Shown here piece after piece: positions 26,532 through 34,989 of a DNA stretch of 64,000 nt. The stretch covers positions 1,393,501 to 1,457,500 of the forward strand of contig NZ_AP024484.1 in NCBI RefSeq assembly GCF_017347605.1. Direction: 5' to 3'. Position numbers and translations under genes: made by a program. The notes beneath the pieces are model-generated. The model worked only from the letters and a program-made list of their open reading frames with translations. It did no database searches and had not been told where the DNA came from. The first letter of the stretch is position 1, and the number at the start of each line of letters is the position of its first letter. Source of the DNA: Prevotella herbatica. GTDB taxonomy: Bacteria > Bacteroidota > Bacteroidia > Bacteroidales > Bacteroidaceae.

Positions 26532-27611
26532 TTAATAGTCTACCTCACATTCTACATTCAAACCAGAAAGAAGACGTTTTACATCTGCTATATTATTATC
26601 TCGTGTGAGTTCTATACGAACAGGAACTCTCTGTTCTACTTTTACAAAGTTTCCTGTTGCATTATCAATAGGAATATTACTGTATACACTCCCTGTAGCT
26701 GAACTAATGCTCTGCACACGACCCTTAAAAGTAACACCGCTAATAGCATCTGCCTTAAACTCAACAGGCATTCCAACTTTAACATTTTCCATCTGAGTCT
26801 CACGATAGTTGGCAATAACCCATATCTCGTCTTGGTCTACCATGTCAACCAATAACTGTCCAGGTTGTACTAGCTGTCCTTCATGAATATTTTTTCTGCC
26901 CACATATCCATCACAGGGTGCCGTTATCACGGTATATGATAAGTTTAGTCGTGCCAAGTTCAGGGTTGCCTGTGCTACGCTCACTCCAGCATTAGACTGT
27001 CCAAGTCGCTGAGTCTGCTCATGTTTTACTACAGCAGTAGCATTTCTGTTTGCACTTGCCTGATTCATTTTTGCGACAGCACCTTGATAGCGACTAAGTG
27101 CCTCTTCATACTGTGTCTTTATATTGTCAAACTGCTGTTGCGTTACAGCGTCTTTCTTTAAAAGCATTGTGTAACGGTCATAGTTTTTCTTTGCATTAAG
27201 CATTCCCACACGTGCTTCTGCAACACCTGCGCCAGCAACGTTAATACCAGCACTGGCTACATGAACATTACTTTCCACCGTATTGATGGTTGCACTCACT
27301 GCATTGCTACCACTCTTACTTCCCTCTACTCCAGCCTCAGCCTGAGCAAGGGCAAGTCTGTATTCTGCATCTTCTATTATTACAAGAGTATCTCCCTTGT
27401 GAACATATTGAAATTCCTTGAATCTTATTTCCTTTATAAATCCTTGTACACGTGTGTTTATAGGAGTAATATTTCTATTAACCATTGCATTGTCGGTATA
27501 TTCAACTGTGCCAAGATGCACAAACCTACTACAAACATATATTACTCCTATACCCAACAACGCTATCACTATGATATTATAAGCTCTTAATACTTGTTTC
27601 CTCTTGTTCAT
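26532..27611 (-). CDS. HlyD/EmrA-family membrane fusion protein
   Basis: A 359-residue adaptor. One N-terminal membrane anchor (IIVIALLGIGVIYVCSRFV), then the first half of a lipoyl domain (NRNITPINTRVQGFIKEIRFKEFQYVHKGDTLVIIED), a long alpha-helical hairpin rich in Ala and Gln (about residues 75-210), the second lipoyl half (YTVITAPCDGYVGRKNIHEGQLVQPGQLL) and a beta-barrel domain. It bridges the MFS pump and the TolC-like channel across the periplasm. It begins 26 bases after the TolC-like gene stop. Confidence 0.88.
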   Translation of the reverse strand: MNKRKQVLRAYNIIVIALLGIGVIYVCSRFVHLGTVEYTDNAMVNRNITPINTRVQGFIKEIRFKEFQYVHKGDTLVIIEDAEYRLALAQAEAGVEGSKSGSNAVSATINTVESNVHVASAGINVAGAGVAEARVGMLNAKKNYDRYTMLLKKDAVTQQQFDNIKTQYEEALSRYQGAVAKMNQASANRNATAVVKHEQTQRLGQSNAGVSVAQATLNLARLNLSYTVITAPCDGYVGRKNIHEGQLVQPGQLLVDMVDQDEIWVIANYRETQMENVKVGMPVEFKADAISGVTFKGRVQSISSATGSVYSNIPIDNATGNFVKVEQRVPVRIELTRDNNIADVKRLLSGLNVECEVDY

Positions 27612-27637
27612 TTTTATTATTTTATTTTCTTTTTATA

Positions 27638-28948
27638 TTAAAGTTGTCCTGCTATATACTTCATTTTGTAGTATGCATAAGCAATATTAATACGTGCATC
27701 TACCTCGCTAAGTTCGGCATCAAGTTTCATATTGCTGGCATCAAGCATGTCGGTGATAAGAGCAAGTTGATTTATATATCTTTCGTTTATCACTTTATAG
27801 TTCTGCTGCGCCAATTCAACGTCTTTCTCTTGTGTTTCTAATTCTGTGTAGCTTTCCAAATACTGTGTATAGGCAGCCTGCACCTGATTGTTCAGCTGTT
27901 CGCCCACAACATCAGTCTGTTCTTTAGCATTCTTGAACGCTAGTTTTGCTTTAGAAAGTTTTTTATTGCTTTTGAAAATTGACGACAAACTGTATTTCAC
28001 TCCAACTCCGACATACCAAGCGTTAAGATTCTTGTTAATAGACAGAATTTCAAATGTTATAGGTCCGTTAAAATCATTGCATGCCACAAGAGACACCTTT
28101 GGCATAAAGTCACTTTTTGCTATTTTTATTTGCTGTTCAGCTATACGCTCGTTCAGTCTGGAAATTTTAATTTGCTGTGACTGATCAGCAGTCTCGGTCT
28201 GCCATTTAGTTTCGCCATCTTTGCTGAATATTGCAGAAGCCGTATCATCTGTAGGTTGAATAATCTCAGAATTTACAAGTCCTAAAGAATTACATAGTTG
28301 ATGATTTATGATACTACGCTGATTGCGTATCTTTGTGAGTGTGAGACGCAACGTCTGCATTTGCAGTTCATATCGTGTTATATCATTTTTCAATGCAACA
28401 CCCTGGTTATGTTTTTCCTCAATATTAGCTATAAGTTTAGCTGTTAATTCTACATTATCTTCTATTACTTTTTCACGATTTTGCAGTTTCTGCAAATCCA
28501 GATATTCACCTAATGCTATAAAACGGATATTCTCGCGACTCATATCCAGACCTAATCCAGCTTGTTCTTTACCAAGTTGCGCCAATTTTATATTTGCATT
28601 TATTGCTCCACCGGCATAAACCACCTGTTGTGCATCAACAGCAAACTCATTTCCGAAATGAAACGCACTATAACCGTGAACATTTGTGAAGTCACGGTCA
28701 GTAAGCAGAATGTTACCCATATAGTTGGCATTTAGTTTTACATTGACGTCTGGCAAGCGTTCACTTTTTGCTACTTTTACACCTTCGTTAGCTACTTCAA
28801 GTCCTGTCCGCTGTGAATTTAGTTCGCGGCTATTGCTTTCTGCCAACTGAAACATATCACTGATGCTCATTTTTCTCACTATTTGCGAATTGGCATTAAC
28901 AGAAAGAATCACAACCAATGTGATTGTCAAAATAAATCTTTTAATCAT
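27638..28948 (-). CDS. TolC-family outer membrane efflux protein
   Basis: A 436-residue protein with a signal peptide (FILTITLVVILSVNANS, about residues 4-21). It has the two repeated coiled-coil/beta-barrel halves of TolC proteins, with helices such as ALGEYLDLQKLQNREKVIEDNVELTAKLIANIEEKH and the second-half NQVQAAYTQYLESYTELETQEKDVELAQQNYKVI. First gene of the leftward efflux operon. The AraC gene is divergent, with both promoters in the 226-bp gap. Confidence 0.88.
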   Translation of the reverse strand: MIKRFILTITLVVILSVNANSQIVRKMSISDMFQLAESNSRELNSQRTGLEVANEGVKVAKSERLPDVNVKLNANYMGNILLTDRDFTNVHGYSAFHFGNEFAVDAQQVVYAGGAINANIKLAQLGKEQAGLGLDMSRENIRFIALGEYLDLQKLQNREKVIEDNVELTAKLIANIEEKHNQGVALKNDITRYELQMQTLRLTLTKIRNQRSIINHQLCNSLGLVNSEIIQPTDDTASAIFSKDGETKWQTETADQSQQIKISRLNERIAEQQIKIAKSDFMPKVSLVACNDFNGPITFEILSINKNLNAWYVGVGVKYSLSSIFKSNKKLSKAKLAFKNAKEQTDVVGEQLNNQVQAAYTQYLESYTELETQEKDVELAQQNYKVINERYINQLALITDMLDASNMKLDAELSEVDARINIAYAYYKMKYIAGQL

Positions 28949-29045
28949 ATCTATATTTCAAATAAATCTTTTTACCCTATCCTTAATCATGGGATTACAA
29001 CCCTGTCTCTACTATATATCAATGAGCACATTTAGAATTCAGGTG

Positions 29046-29053
29046 CAAAGTTA
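29046..29053 (-). promoter_or_regulatory. -7 element of the efflux operon
   Basis: On the minus strand TAACTTTG (29053-29046), about 100 bases before the TolC-like start codon. No consensus -33 at N19, which fits an activator-dependent promoter. Confidence 0.5.
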
Positions 29054-29141
29054 CTGCTATTTAGACAAATGTTAATAAACTTAAAGTCCATGTCTATAGA
29101 CGTTTTGTGACATATATTATCCTTTTAAAAGAAAAATAGGC

Positions 29142-29149
29142 TATATTTG
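29142..29149 (+). promoter_or_regulatory. -7 element of the AraC gene
   Basis: TATATTTG matches TAnnTTTG, 26 bases before the start codon at 29175. The -33 region is not consensus. Confidence 0.5.
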
Positions 29150-29174
29150 CAGCCTAAACGAGAATAAAAATAAA

Positions 29175-29990
29175 ATGAATCAAGCAAAAATATACAGCAC
29201 TTCATTGACAGAATACATAGATTCACCAACAATAACAAGTGGAGGGGCTATCATTCTTTGTCGTGATGGACATGCACGCATGCAAGTGAATTTCAATCAC
29301 TGGGATTTATCTAAAGGTGAAGTTATAACTATATTTCCAGGTGAGGGCCTACAACTTCATGATGCTACTTCGGATTTTTGTGTTGACGTATTAGGATATA
29401 GTAATTCGATGTTACGTGAGGCTAGTTTACAATTAGAACATGCCGTTTACTCATTTTTACGCACTGACCGTAAGTGTAGCGACCCTGAAGTTGTAAAAAA
29501 TGTTGTTGAATCAATGTTTACATATATTTCGTTTTATCTATCAAATCCTGTTTATGAAGAGACGGACCATATAGTATTATTGATGTTGAAATCGTTTTTT
29601 CTAGGAATCTATGAACATATACGCAACAATCCACAAGAGCAGATGGAGGAAATTGGCAGCCAACGAACAAACGAACTTTTCAATGCATTCATGGCTATAC
29701 TTGAAAAAGACTACAAACATTCTAGAGACGTAAATTATTACGCATCAAAACTATGCATAACACGCAAATATCTAGGAATAATAATATCTCGCAAAACAGG
29801 TATCACAGCAAAGCATGTCATAGATGAATATGTAATAATGCAGTTAAAACTGAACCTACGCACGTCGCATGCCTCTATCAAACAAATTGCCGCCGAATAT
29901 AATTTCTCTGACGCATCTTTCTTCATACGCTACTTCCGTCATGCCACAGGTTCAACCCCTGCAGAATTCCGCAGATTGCATAAAGTTTAA
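29175..29990 (+). CDS. AraC-family transcription regulator, divergent to the efflux operon
   Basis: A 271-residue regulator. The N-terminal part (about 1-150) is a cupin-like sensing domain with GGAIILCRDGHARMQVN and LSKGEVITIFPGEGLQLH. The C-terminal part (about 165-268) has the two helix-turn-helix units (VNYYASKLCITRKYLGIIISRKTG and IKQIAAEYNFSDASFFIRYFRHATG). Its divergent position next to tolC-emrA-emrB-like genes suggests it activates that operon. Confidence 0.87.
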   Translation: MNQAKIYSTSLTEYIDSPTITSGGAIILCRDGHARMQVNFNHWDLSKGEVITIFPGEGLQLHDATSDFCVDVLGYSNSMLREASLQLEHAVYSFLRTDRKCSDPEVVKNVVESMFTYISFYLSNPVYEETDHIVLLMLKSFFLGIYEHIRNNPQEQMEEIGSQRTNELFNAFMAILEKDYKHSRDVNYYASKLCITRKYLGIIISRKTGITAKHVIDEYVIMQLKLNLRTSHASIKQIAAEYNFSDASFFIRYFRHATGSTPAEFRRLHKV

Positions 29991-30127
29991 TTGAATAATA
30001 TATTATTAGATTAATTGCACAGGGAAACACACTTTCTATATTTATACTTGCCTTAAAAATGAAAATTATATCATCTTTAAGGTAGTATAAAGATGTGACA
30101 ACGATATTCACATAGGAAAAAATATAA

Positions 30128-31063
30128 TTATTCCTTAAGTTTCATTTTTTCACCAAACTCAGAACTTACATAATTATATATATCTTTACAACATTCTGCA
30201 GAGAAAGACAAACCTGAAGAGATGAGATTGTCCCACTGTGTTTCATTAAGTCCATTCTCTATATCATAATGAGTAACATTATATTTAAGCATACCAAAAA
30301 TAAAACCGGCATTGAAATTATCTCCAGCTCCAATAGTACTTACCGTCTCAGTCTTAAACACATCATATTCTTTAGCAAAATTGTTCTCAGCAAGTACAGC
30401 AACAGGTTCACTGCCACGAGTGCAGATAAACTTTTTGCAATAAAAACTTATCTCTGAGTTATAAACTTTATCCGCATCTGGTTGCTTATACAATATTTCG
30501 AAATCTTCATGACTACCACGCACTATATCAGCAAATTCAAGATTCTCAATAAGATTTGGAGTAATCTTCATTATCTCGTCCTTATGTTGAGATCGGAAAT
30601 TAACATCATAATATAATATAGCACCATGATTATGGGCATACTCCAAAAATCCCGCAACCTGTGGACGAACAACTGGATTAATGGCGAAAAACGAACCAAA
30701 GACAACAATGTCATCAGGATTTACTTCTGGATATATAAACTCCAACTGGTCATGAGGATGATCCTTATAAAATATGTAATCGGCATTATTATTCTCGTCA
30801 AGGAAAGCTAGAGAGATTGGCGACTTGCTGTCGGGAAAGATATTCACATTATCGGCATTAACACCATTCTCCTTTAAAAATTTAATTACACAGTCACCAA
30901 TACGGTCATTACCAGCCTCACTAATAAAAGTTGAATTTACTCCACAACGACCAAGGGAAATAATGGCATTAAAAGCAGAACCACCAGGAACGGCACTCAC
31001 TGGTTGACCTTCCTTAAAAATAATGTCGAGTACCGTCTCGCCAATTCCTATTACCTTACGCAT
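30128..31063 (-). CDS. PfkB-family sugar kinase (fructokinase-like)
   Basis: A 311-residue ribokinase-fold enzyme. N-terminal signature PGGSAFNAIISLGRCG, substrate lid residues in the first 110, and the catalytic motif GAGDNF (residues 245-250), with the Asp as base. It phosphorylates a sugar or nucleoside with ATP; fructose is the usual substrate of this Bacteroidales subgroup, but this is inference. It is divergent from the M16 peptidase gene. Confidence 0.85.
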   Translation of the reverse strand: MRKVIGIGETVLDIIFKEGQPVSAVPGGSAFNAIISLGRCGVNSTFISEAGNDRIGDCVIKFLKENGVNADNVNIFPDSKSPISLAFLDENNNADYIFYKDHPHDQLEFIYPEVNPDDIVVFGSFFAINPVVRPQVAGFLEYAHNHGAILYYDVNFRSQHKDEIMKITPNLIENLEFADIVRGSHEDFEILYKQPDADKVYNSEISFYCKKFICTRGSEPVAVLAENNFAKEYDVFKTETVSTIGAGDNFNAGFIFGMLKYNVTHYDIENGLNETQWDNLISSGLSFSAECCKDIYNYVSSEFGEKMKLKE

Positions 31064-31097
31064 TAATTTTTATATTGTATATTTTTTATTTTGAATG

Positions 31098-31129
31098 CAA
31101 ATATAATCGAAATCAGCGGCATCTGCAAA
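31098..31129 (-). promoter_or_regulatory. Promoter of the PfkB kinase gene
   Basis: On the minus strand TTTG (31129-31126), 20 bases, TATATTTG (31105-31098). Leader about 25-30 nt. Confidence 0.7.
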
Positions 31130-31137
31130 TTTTTAAG

Positions 31138-31145
31138 TAACTTTG
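31138..31145 (+). promoter_or_regulatory. -7 element of the M16 peptidase gene, start codon 8 bases on
   Basis: TAACTTTG ends at 31145 and the ATG is at 31154. Because transcription starts about 6-10 bases after this box in Bacteroidota, the mRNA would be leaderless or nearly so. No -33 consensus. Confidence 0.55.
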
Positions 31146-31153
31146 CACACAAT

Positions 31154-32383
31154 ATGACATACAATACTTTTACTCTTGATAACGGGTTACGCATTATTCA
31201 CCAGCCATCAACATCTGATGTGGTATATTGCGGATATGAAATAAATGCAGGCACACGAAACGAACTGCCAACGGAAGACGGAATGGCGCATTTCTGCGAA
31301 CATGTTTCATTTAAGGGAACTGAGCACAGACGTCCTTGGCAAATCATAAACTGTTTAGAAAGTGTTGGAGGTGACCTTAACGCATTCACAAATAAAGAAG
31401 ATACTGTGTACTATTCAGCCATACTGAAAAAACATACGGCAAAAGCTATCGACATTCTCACTGACATCGTCTTCCACAGCACTTATCCACAACAGGAAAT
31501 AGATAAAGAAGTAGAAGTGATCTGCGACGAGATAGACAGTTACAAGGATTCACCAGCAGACCTTATATATGACGAGTTTGAAAATATACTCTTCAAAGGT
31601 CATCCACTTGGACACAACATATTGGGTACAGCAGAACTTGTAAGAGGTTTCAAGACTGCAGACGCTAAGAGATTCACAGACAAATATTATCGTCCTGAAA
31701 ATAGCATATTCTTCATTTACGGAGATGTAGACTTCAAACGTATAGTAAAACTACTTAATAAGGCTACTGCCGACTTCGGACCTTGCAAACCTTTGATCAA
31801 TCCTGACATAAGTAAAGCGTTACCAGAGTATAAGAGTCAGATTATAGAAGTTGACAAAGGTACTCACCAAGCTCACGTGATGATAGGAAACCGCAGTTAT
31901 AATATCCATGATGACAGAAGAATAAGTCTGTACCTGCTTAACAATATCCTTGGCGGACCAGGAATGAGCGCCAGACTTAACATGAGTCTGCGTGAACATT
32001 ATGGATTGGTATATACGGTTGAAAGCACTATGATGAACTATGGTGACACGGGAATATGGGGCATTTACTTCGGCTGCGATCCGCACGACGTAAACAAGTG
32101 TATAAAACTTGTGAAGAGAGAATTAAACAAAGTTATCGACAAGCCTTTATCTGAAACTCAGTTGAAAGCAGCTAAGAAGCAAATAAAAGGTCAGATAGGA
32201 GTATCATGCGACAATAAGGAAAATTTCGCCCTCGATTTTGGCAAGAGTTATCTACACTACGGCTGGGAAAAAGACATCACTTCATTATATGCTAACATAG
32301 ACGCTATTACATCAGAAGGTATTCAGAATGTTGCTGCCGATATTATGAGCGAAGATAAACTGACAATGCTTATATTCAAGTAA
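31154..32383 (+). CDS. M16-family zinc metallopeptidase
   Basis: I start at ATG 31154 (409 residues), where the text MTYNTFTLDNGLRIIHQP is the normal beginning of this family; an upstream TTG would add 21 unlikely residues and span the promoter. The inverted zinc motif HxxEH is present at His46, Glu49 and His50 (HFCEH), with the downstream Glu in VICDEIDSYKD. The second half is the non-catalytic M16_C domain (RISLYLLNNILGGPGMSARL, the conserved R/Y segment YGLVYTV). Processing-peptidase-like; substrate unknown. Confidence 0.88.
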   Translation: MTYNTFTLDNGLRIIHQPSTSDVVYCGYEINAGTRNELPTEDGMAHFCEHVSFKGTEHRRPWQIINCLESVGGDLNAFTNKEDTVYYSAILKKHTAKAIDILTDIVFHSTYPQQEIDKEVEVICDEIDSYKDSPADLIYDEFENILFKGHPLGHNILGTAELVRGFKTADAKRFTDKYYRPENSIFFIYGDVDFKRIVKLLNKATADFGPCKPLINPDISKALPEYKSQIIEVDKGTHQAHVMIGNRSYNIHDDRRISLYLLNNILGGPGMSARLNMSLREHYGLVYTVESTMMNYGDTGIWGIYFGCDPHDVNKCIKLVKRELNKVIDKPLSETQLKAAKKQIKGQIGVSCDNKENFALDFGKSYLHYGWEKDITSLYANIDAITSEGIQNVAADIMSEDKLTMLIFK

Positions 32384-32428
32384 TTCAGAGATTTTCCTAC
32401 ATTTATTACATGATATTTATTCAATCAT

Positions 32429-33376
32429 TTATTTACTTCCGCTTATCTGTTTAATTTTAGAGGTAATGTCATCATCTGGTTCATAAGCAAGGGCTTTCTT
32501 CCATGCTTCAAGTGCTTTTGCTTTATTTCCGGATTCAGCTTCCGACTGTCCCAGATTTTTATAAATCAGCCTCATTAATGTTGGACTCGGTTGATAGAGT
32601 TGAGCTGCCGTTTCCAAATGAGATATAGCTTCAGCGTTCAAATGAAGCATACTTTCCACCATACCGAGACGATACATACCGACGGGACTCTTTGGAGAAA
32701 TGTTTACAGCCTTTTGAAGATACACCTTCGCCGAATCGAGGTTATGAAGATACTCATAACATAAGCCCGTATAATATAATCCAGAAAATGTGGTATCCTT
32801 TTCCTGCAACAACCTATGGTACATATTAAGTGATTTATCATACTTCTGAGAAAAGAAATATGCCTGGGCAAGTGCACGATTAACCTCCACGTTATCTGAG
32901 TCCTTTTTAAAATATTTCTCACCAAACTCTACAGCAAGAAACTGTCGGGTACCATATTTATCATTATCAATGATCAGATGCATAAGGCTAGCTAAGATTC
33001 TACTATCCATAGGGAAACGCCTAATAAGAGCATAACCATAAATTTCCTGAGTAGAAGGTTTTTCCATTGCACCATAGGCATAATACAATTCTTTGAAAGC
33101 ATCATGACTCAAACTATCCTCCTTTATTTTTTCAAGTATCGTTGTACATTCCTTTAACTGGTATCTACAATAGTAGCAGTCTGCAATCTTCATCTGAAGA
33201 TCTTTTGTATCACGTATTTTCTGTGCTTGCAGAAAATAATCTAATGCATGAAAATAGTCATTCTCGGTAACGCAACTATCTCCTTTGACAATCAGTCCGT
33301 TGCGATTATTGTTCAACGCAAATCCTACGCTGCTAACCAAAAGCATTATAATTGCAATTAATGTTTTTCTAACCAT
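32429..33376 (-). CDS. Secreted TPR-repeat protein
   Basis: A 315-residue protein with a signal peptide (IAIIMLLVSSVGFALN, about residues 7-22), followed by tandem tetratricopeptide repeats across the whole length, for example ALDYFLQAQKIRDTKDLQMKIADCYY and YTGLCYEYLHNLDSAKVYLQKAVNISP. Likely a periplasmic protein-interaction scaffold. It is convergent with the M16 gene and has a consensus promoter at 33461-33491. Confidence 0.8.
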   Translation of the reverse strand: MVRKTLIAIIMLLVSSVGFALNNNRNGLIVKGDSCVTENDYFHALDYFLQAQKIRDTKDLQMKIADCYYCRYQLKECTTILEKIKEDSLSHDAFKELYYAYGAMEKPSTQEIYGYALIRRFPMDSRILASLMHLIIDNDKYGTRQFLAVEFGEKYFKKDSDNVEVNRALAQAYFFSQKYDKSLNMYHRLLQEKDTTFSGLYYTGLCYEYLHNLDSAKVYLQKAVNISPKSPVGMYRLGMVESMLHLNAEAISHLETAAQLYQPSPTLMRLIYKNLGQSEAESGNKAKALEAWKKALAYEPDDDITSKIKQISGSK

Positions 33377-33460
33377 AATTATATTCTGAAATTATTTACT
33401 ATCATTAGCAAGGAAAAACTCTTGCGTTGTTTCCATTGCCTTTAAAATTAAAAAGCATGA

Positions 33461-33491
33461 CAAAATTACAATTTACAGAGTACAAATCAAA
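33461..33491 (-). promoter_or_regulatory. Promoter of the TPR gene
   Basis: On the minus strand TTTG (33491-33488), 19 bases, TAATTTTG (33468-33461): exact consensus. It gives a leader of about 80 nt. Between this promoter and fold-back element B (33492-33767) I see only AT-rich sequence. Confidence 0.8.
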
Positions 33492-33966
33492 ATAATAATC
33501 AGACAAATATTACACAAAATTACACACAGAGTAAGATATGTTAATAATGCTCTTAAACACTCTTATTTTTTATGCATTATTTCATCTACATCTCTGTATT
33601 ATTGCTTAATATCATTATTCTTATAGCAATGCATGTTCATTGTCCATACAATTTATGGCAATTATAGTAACGTCTAATTTAATAAAAAACTACATTCGTG
33701 TCCCTATAAATATGAATTTATGATAGAAATGTTTGACCTTAGACTTATTGGTGACAATTTATATTTCTTATGTTTAGAATGCCTTCCCTGCGTTTTACTT
33801 TTTTTTTTAGCTACGTAGCTACGGCATCTCTCGAAAAGCCTATAAACAGGGGGATTCACGATATGTAGCTAGGTCTATTTAGCTACGATAAGCTACGTCT
33901 TAGTTACGTTACTATTTCTGTGTATATATAATGTATGCACATACACGCGCGCACTTAGGACTTATT

Positions 33967-34343
33967 AAAAACAAGTGTCGAAGTGTCAACTTTATGAATA
34001 TCAGTATTTTATCGACAAATCAGGCGTCATAAAGTGACGGTCAACTGACGGTTAAATATCGAGTTTTGCATGCGTTTCTATGTAGAAATGGAACTGATTC
34101 CATATAGAAATGGAAACGTTTCTACGATATTCTACCTCCTGTTCCTTCGTAAAACACAATGCATTTCTTCGTAAAATGCAGTGCAAAACATCGCAAAATG
34201 CATCGTAATTCTTCGTAAAACGCAATGCGAAATGAAGAAAAATGTTTCCATATTTTACCGACGAATAACCGACACTTAGTGTCACCTGAAAAGATGTCTA
34301 ACAAATTGATGTTCAACGATTAGACACTTCGACACTTGTTTTT
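33967..34343. repeat. Inner inverted repeat of element B
   Basis: Twenty-one bases at 33967-33987 (containing ACAAGTGTCGAAGTGTC) match 34323-34343 perfectly as reverse complement. Weaker pairing extends outward through CA/TG-rich stretches (CACATACACGCGCGCAC on the left, GTGTGTGTATGCATGCGCATG on the right, as two separate pieces). The same module, diverged, forms the arms of element C. Confidence 0.78.
34072..34240. repeat. Short palindromic word array at the centre of element B
   Basis: First block: GTTTCTA / TAGAAATGGAA words in alternating orientation (34073-34125). Second block: the word TTCGTAAAA followed by YGCARTGC-like sequence four times or so (34145-34230). Each word can pair with its neighbours. 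Two short reverse-strand ORFs (34052-34285, 34122-34316) run through it but are repeat translations. Confidence 0.6.
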
Positions 34344-34436
34344 ACGAAAACTCCAGAGTGTGTGTGTGTATGCATGCGCATGTGTATTACGATGTGTACA
34401 CCCAGTAATTTGGCTAACATGCTAACCTAAATCTGA

Positions 34437-34467
34437 TTGCATGGGCAAAAATTTTGCCGTATCTTTG
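34437..34467 (+). promoter_or_regulatory. Rightward promoter-like site inside element B
   Basis: TTG (34437-34439), 20 bases, TATCTTTG (34460-34467). The spacer contains the hairpin GGCAAAAATTTTGCC. It points through the right outer arm toward the bidirectional terminator at 34924-34950, so it could make a non-coding RNA of about 480 nt with no ORF. Confidence 0.45.
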
Positions 34468-34923
34468 CCAAGAATTCAGTGGAATTCAGCAGAATAGTTA
34501 AACAAGCTTCATAATTCTGATTTTATTTGCTGTGTCTATTTACATATCCTCAGTTCCTCAGATGCAGCCAACGGTTCTTTGACAAATTTACTTATAGAAT
34601 ACATTCCATCCTAAAACGACACAAATTTACGTAGCTAGGACGTAGCTTGACGTAGCTTAATCCTCCAAACTACGTCTCGTTATCCTCTCTGTTTATTGGC
34701 TTTGCGAGAGATGCCGTAGCTACGTAGCTAAATAAAAAGTAAAACGCAGAGAAGACACCCTAAACATAAAAAAATCAAATCGTCACCTGTAAGCCCAGAG
34801 GCAAATATTTGATTTATCATATCTTCCACTAACGTTGTAAAATATTGTCATTAAATTTATGAAGCGGTGGATGAGCCCCAAAAGGTGCTTATATCATCAA
34901 TACGCTTCTGCTATAAACAAAAT

Positions 34924-34950
34924 GAGGGCATGTCATAACGACATGCCCTC
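34924..34950 (-). terminator. Terminator of the susC-susD operon
   Basis: GAGGGCATGTC (34924-34934) and GACATGCCCTC (34940-34950) form a perfect 11-bp stem with loop ATAAC; on the minus strand it is followed by ATTTTGTTT. It lies 39 bases after the susD stop. Confidence 0.88.
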
Positions 34951-34989
34951 TTACTATCAAATTTAACTAAATCACTAAACAACTAAACA

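Larger units (their letters stand above)
33768..34769. repeat. Fold-back element B (non-coding, nested inverted repeats)
   Basis: It lies between the TPR gene promoter and the susD terminator. Outer arms 33768-33912 and 34626-34769 are imperfect reverse complements; 28 bases (33806-33833 against 34705-34732) match perfectly. The arms consist of repeats of the word TAGCTACG or its complement on both sides of a core, AAGCCTATAAACAGGGGG on the left, with the related AGCCAATAAACAGAGAGG in the right arm (as complement). Inside lies a second inverted pair (33930-33990 against 34320-34400) and a centre full of short palindromic words. No ORF of credible coding character. Confidence 0.85.

Noticed and set aside
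34052..34316. Reverse-strand ORFs of 77 and 64 codons in element B
   Set aside because: Their text is translated repeat words (for example recurring LRCFALHF-like strings in two frames); no ribosome site or promoter.
33768..34769. CRISPR array or toxin-antitoxin interpretation of the word repeats
   Set aside because: Words are 8-9 bases, of both orientations, without unique spacers; no cas or toxin genes nearby.
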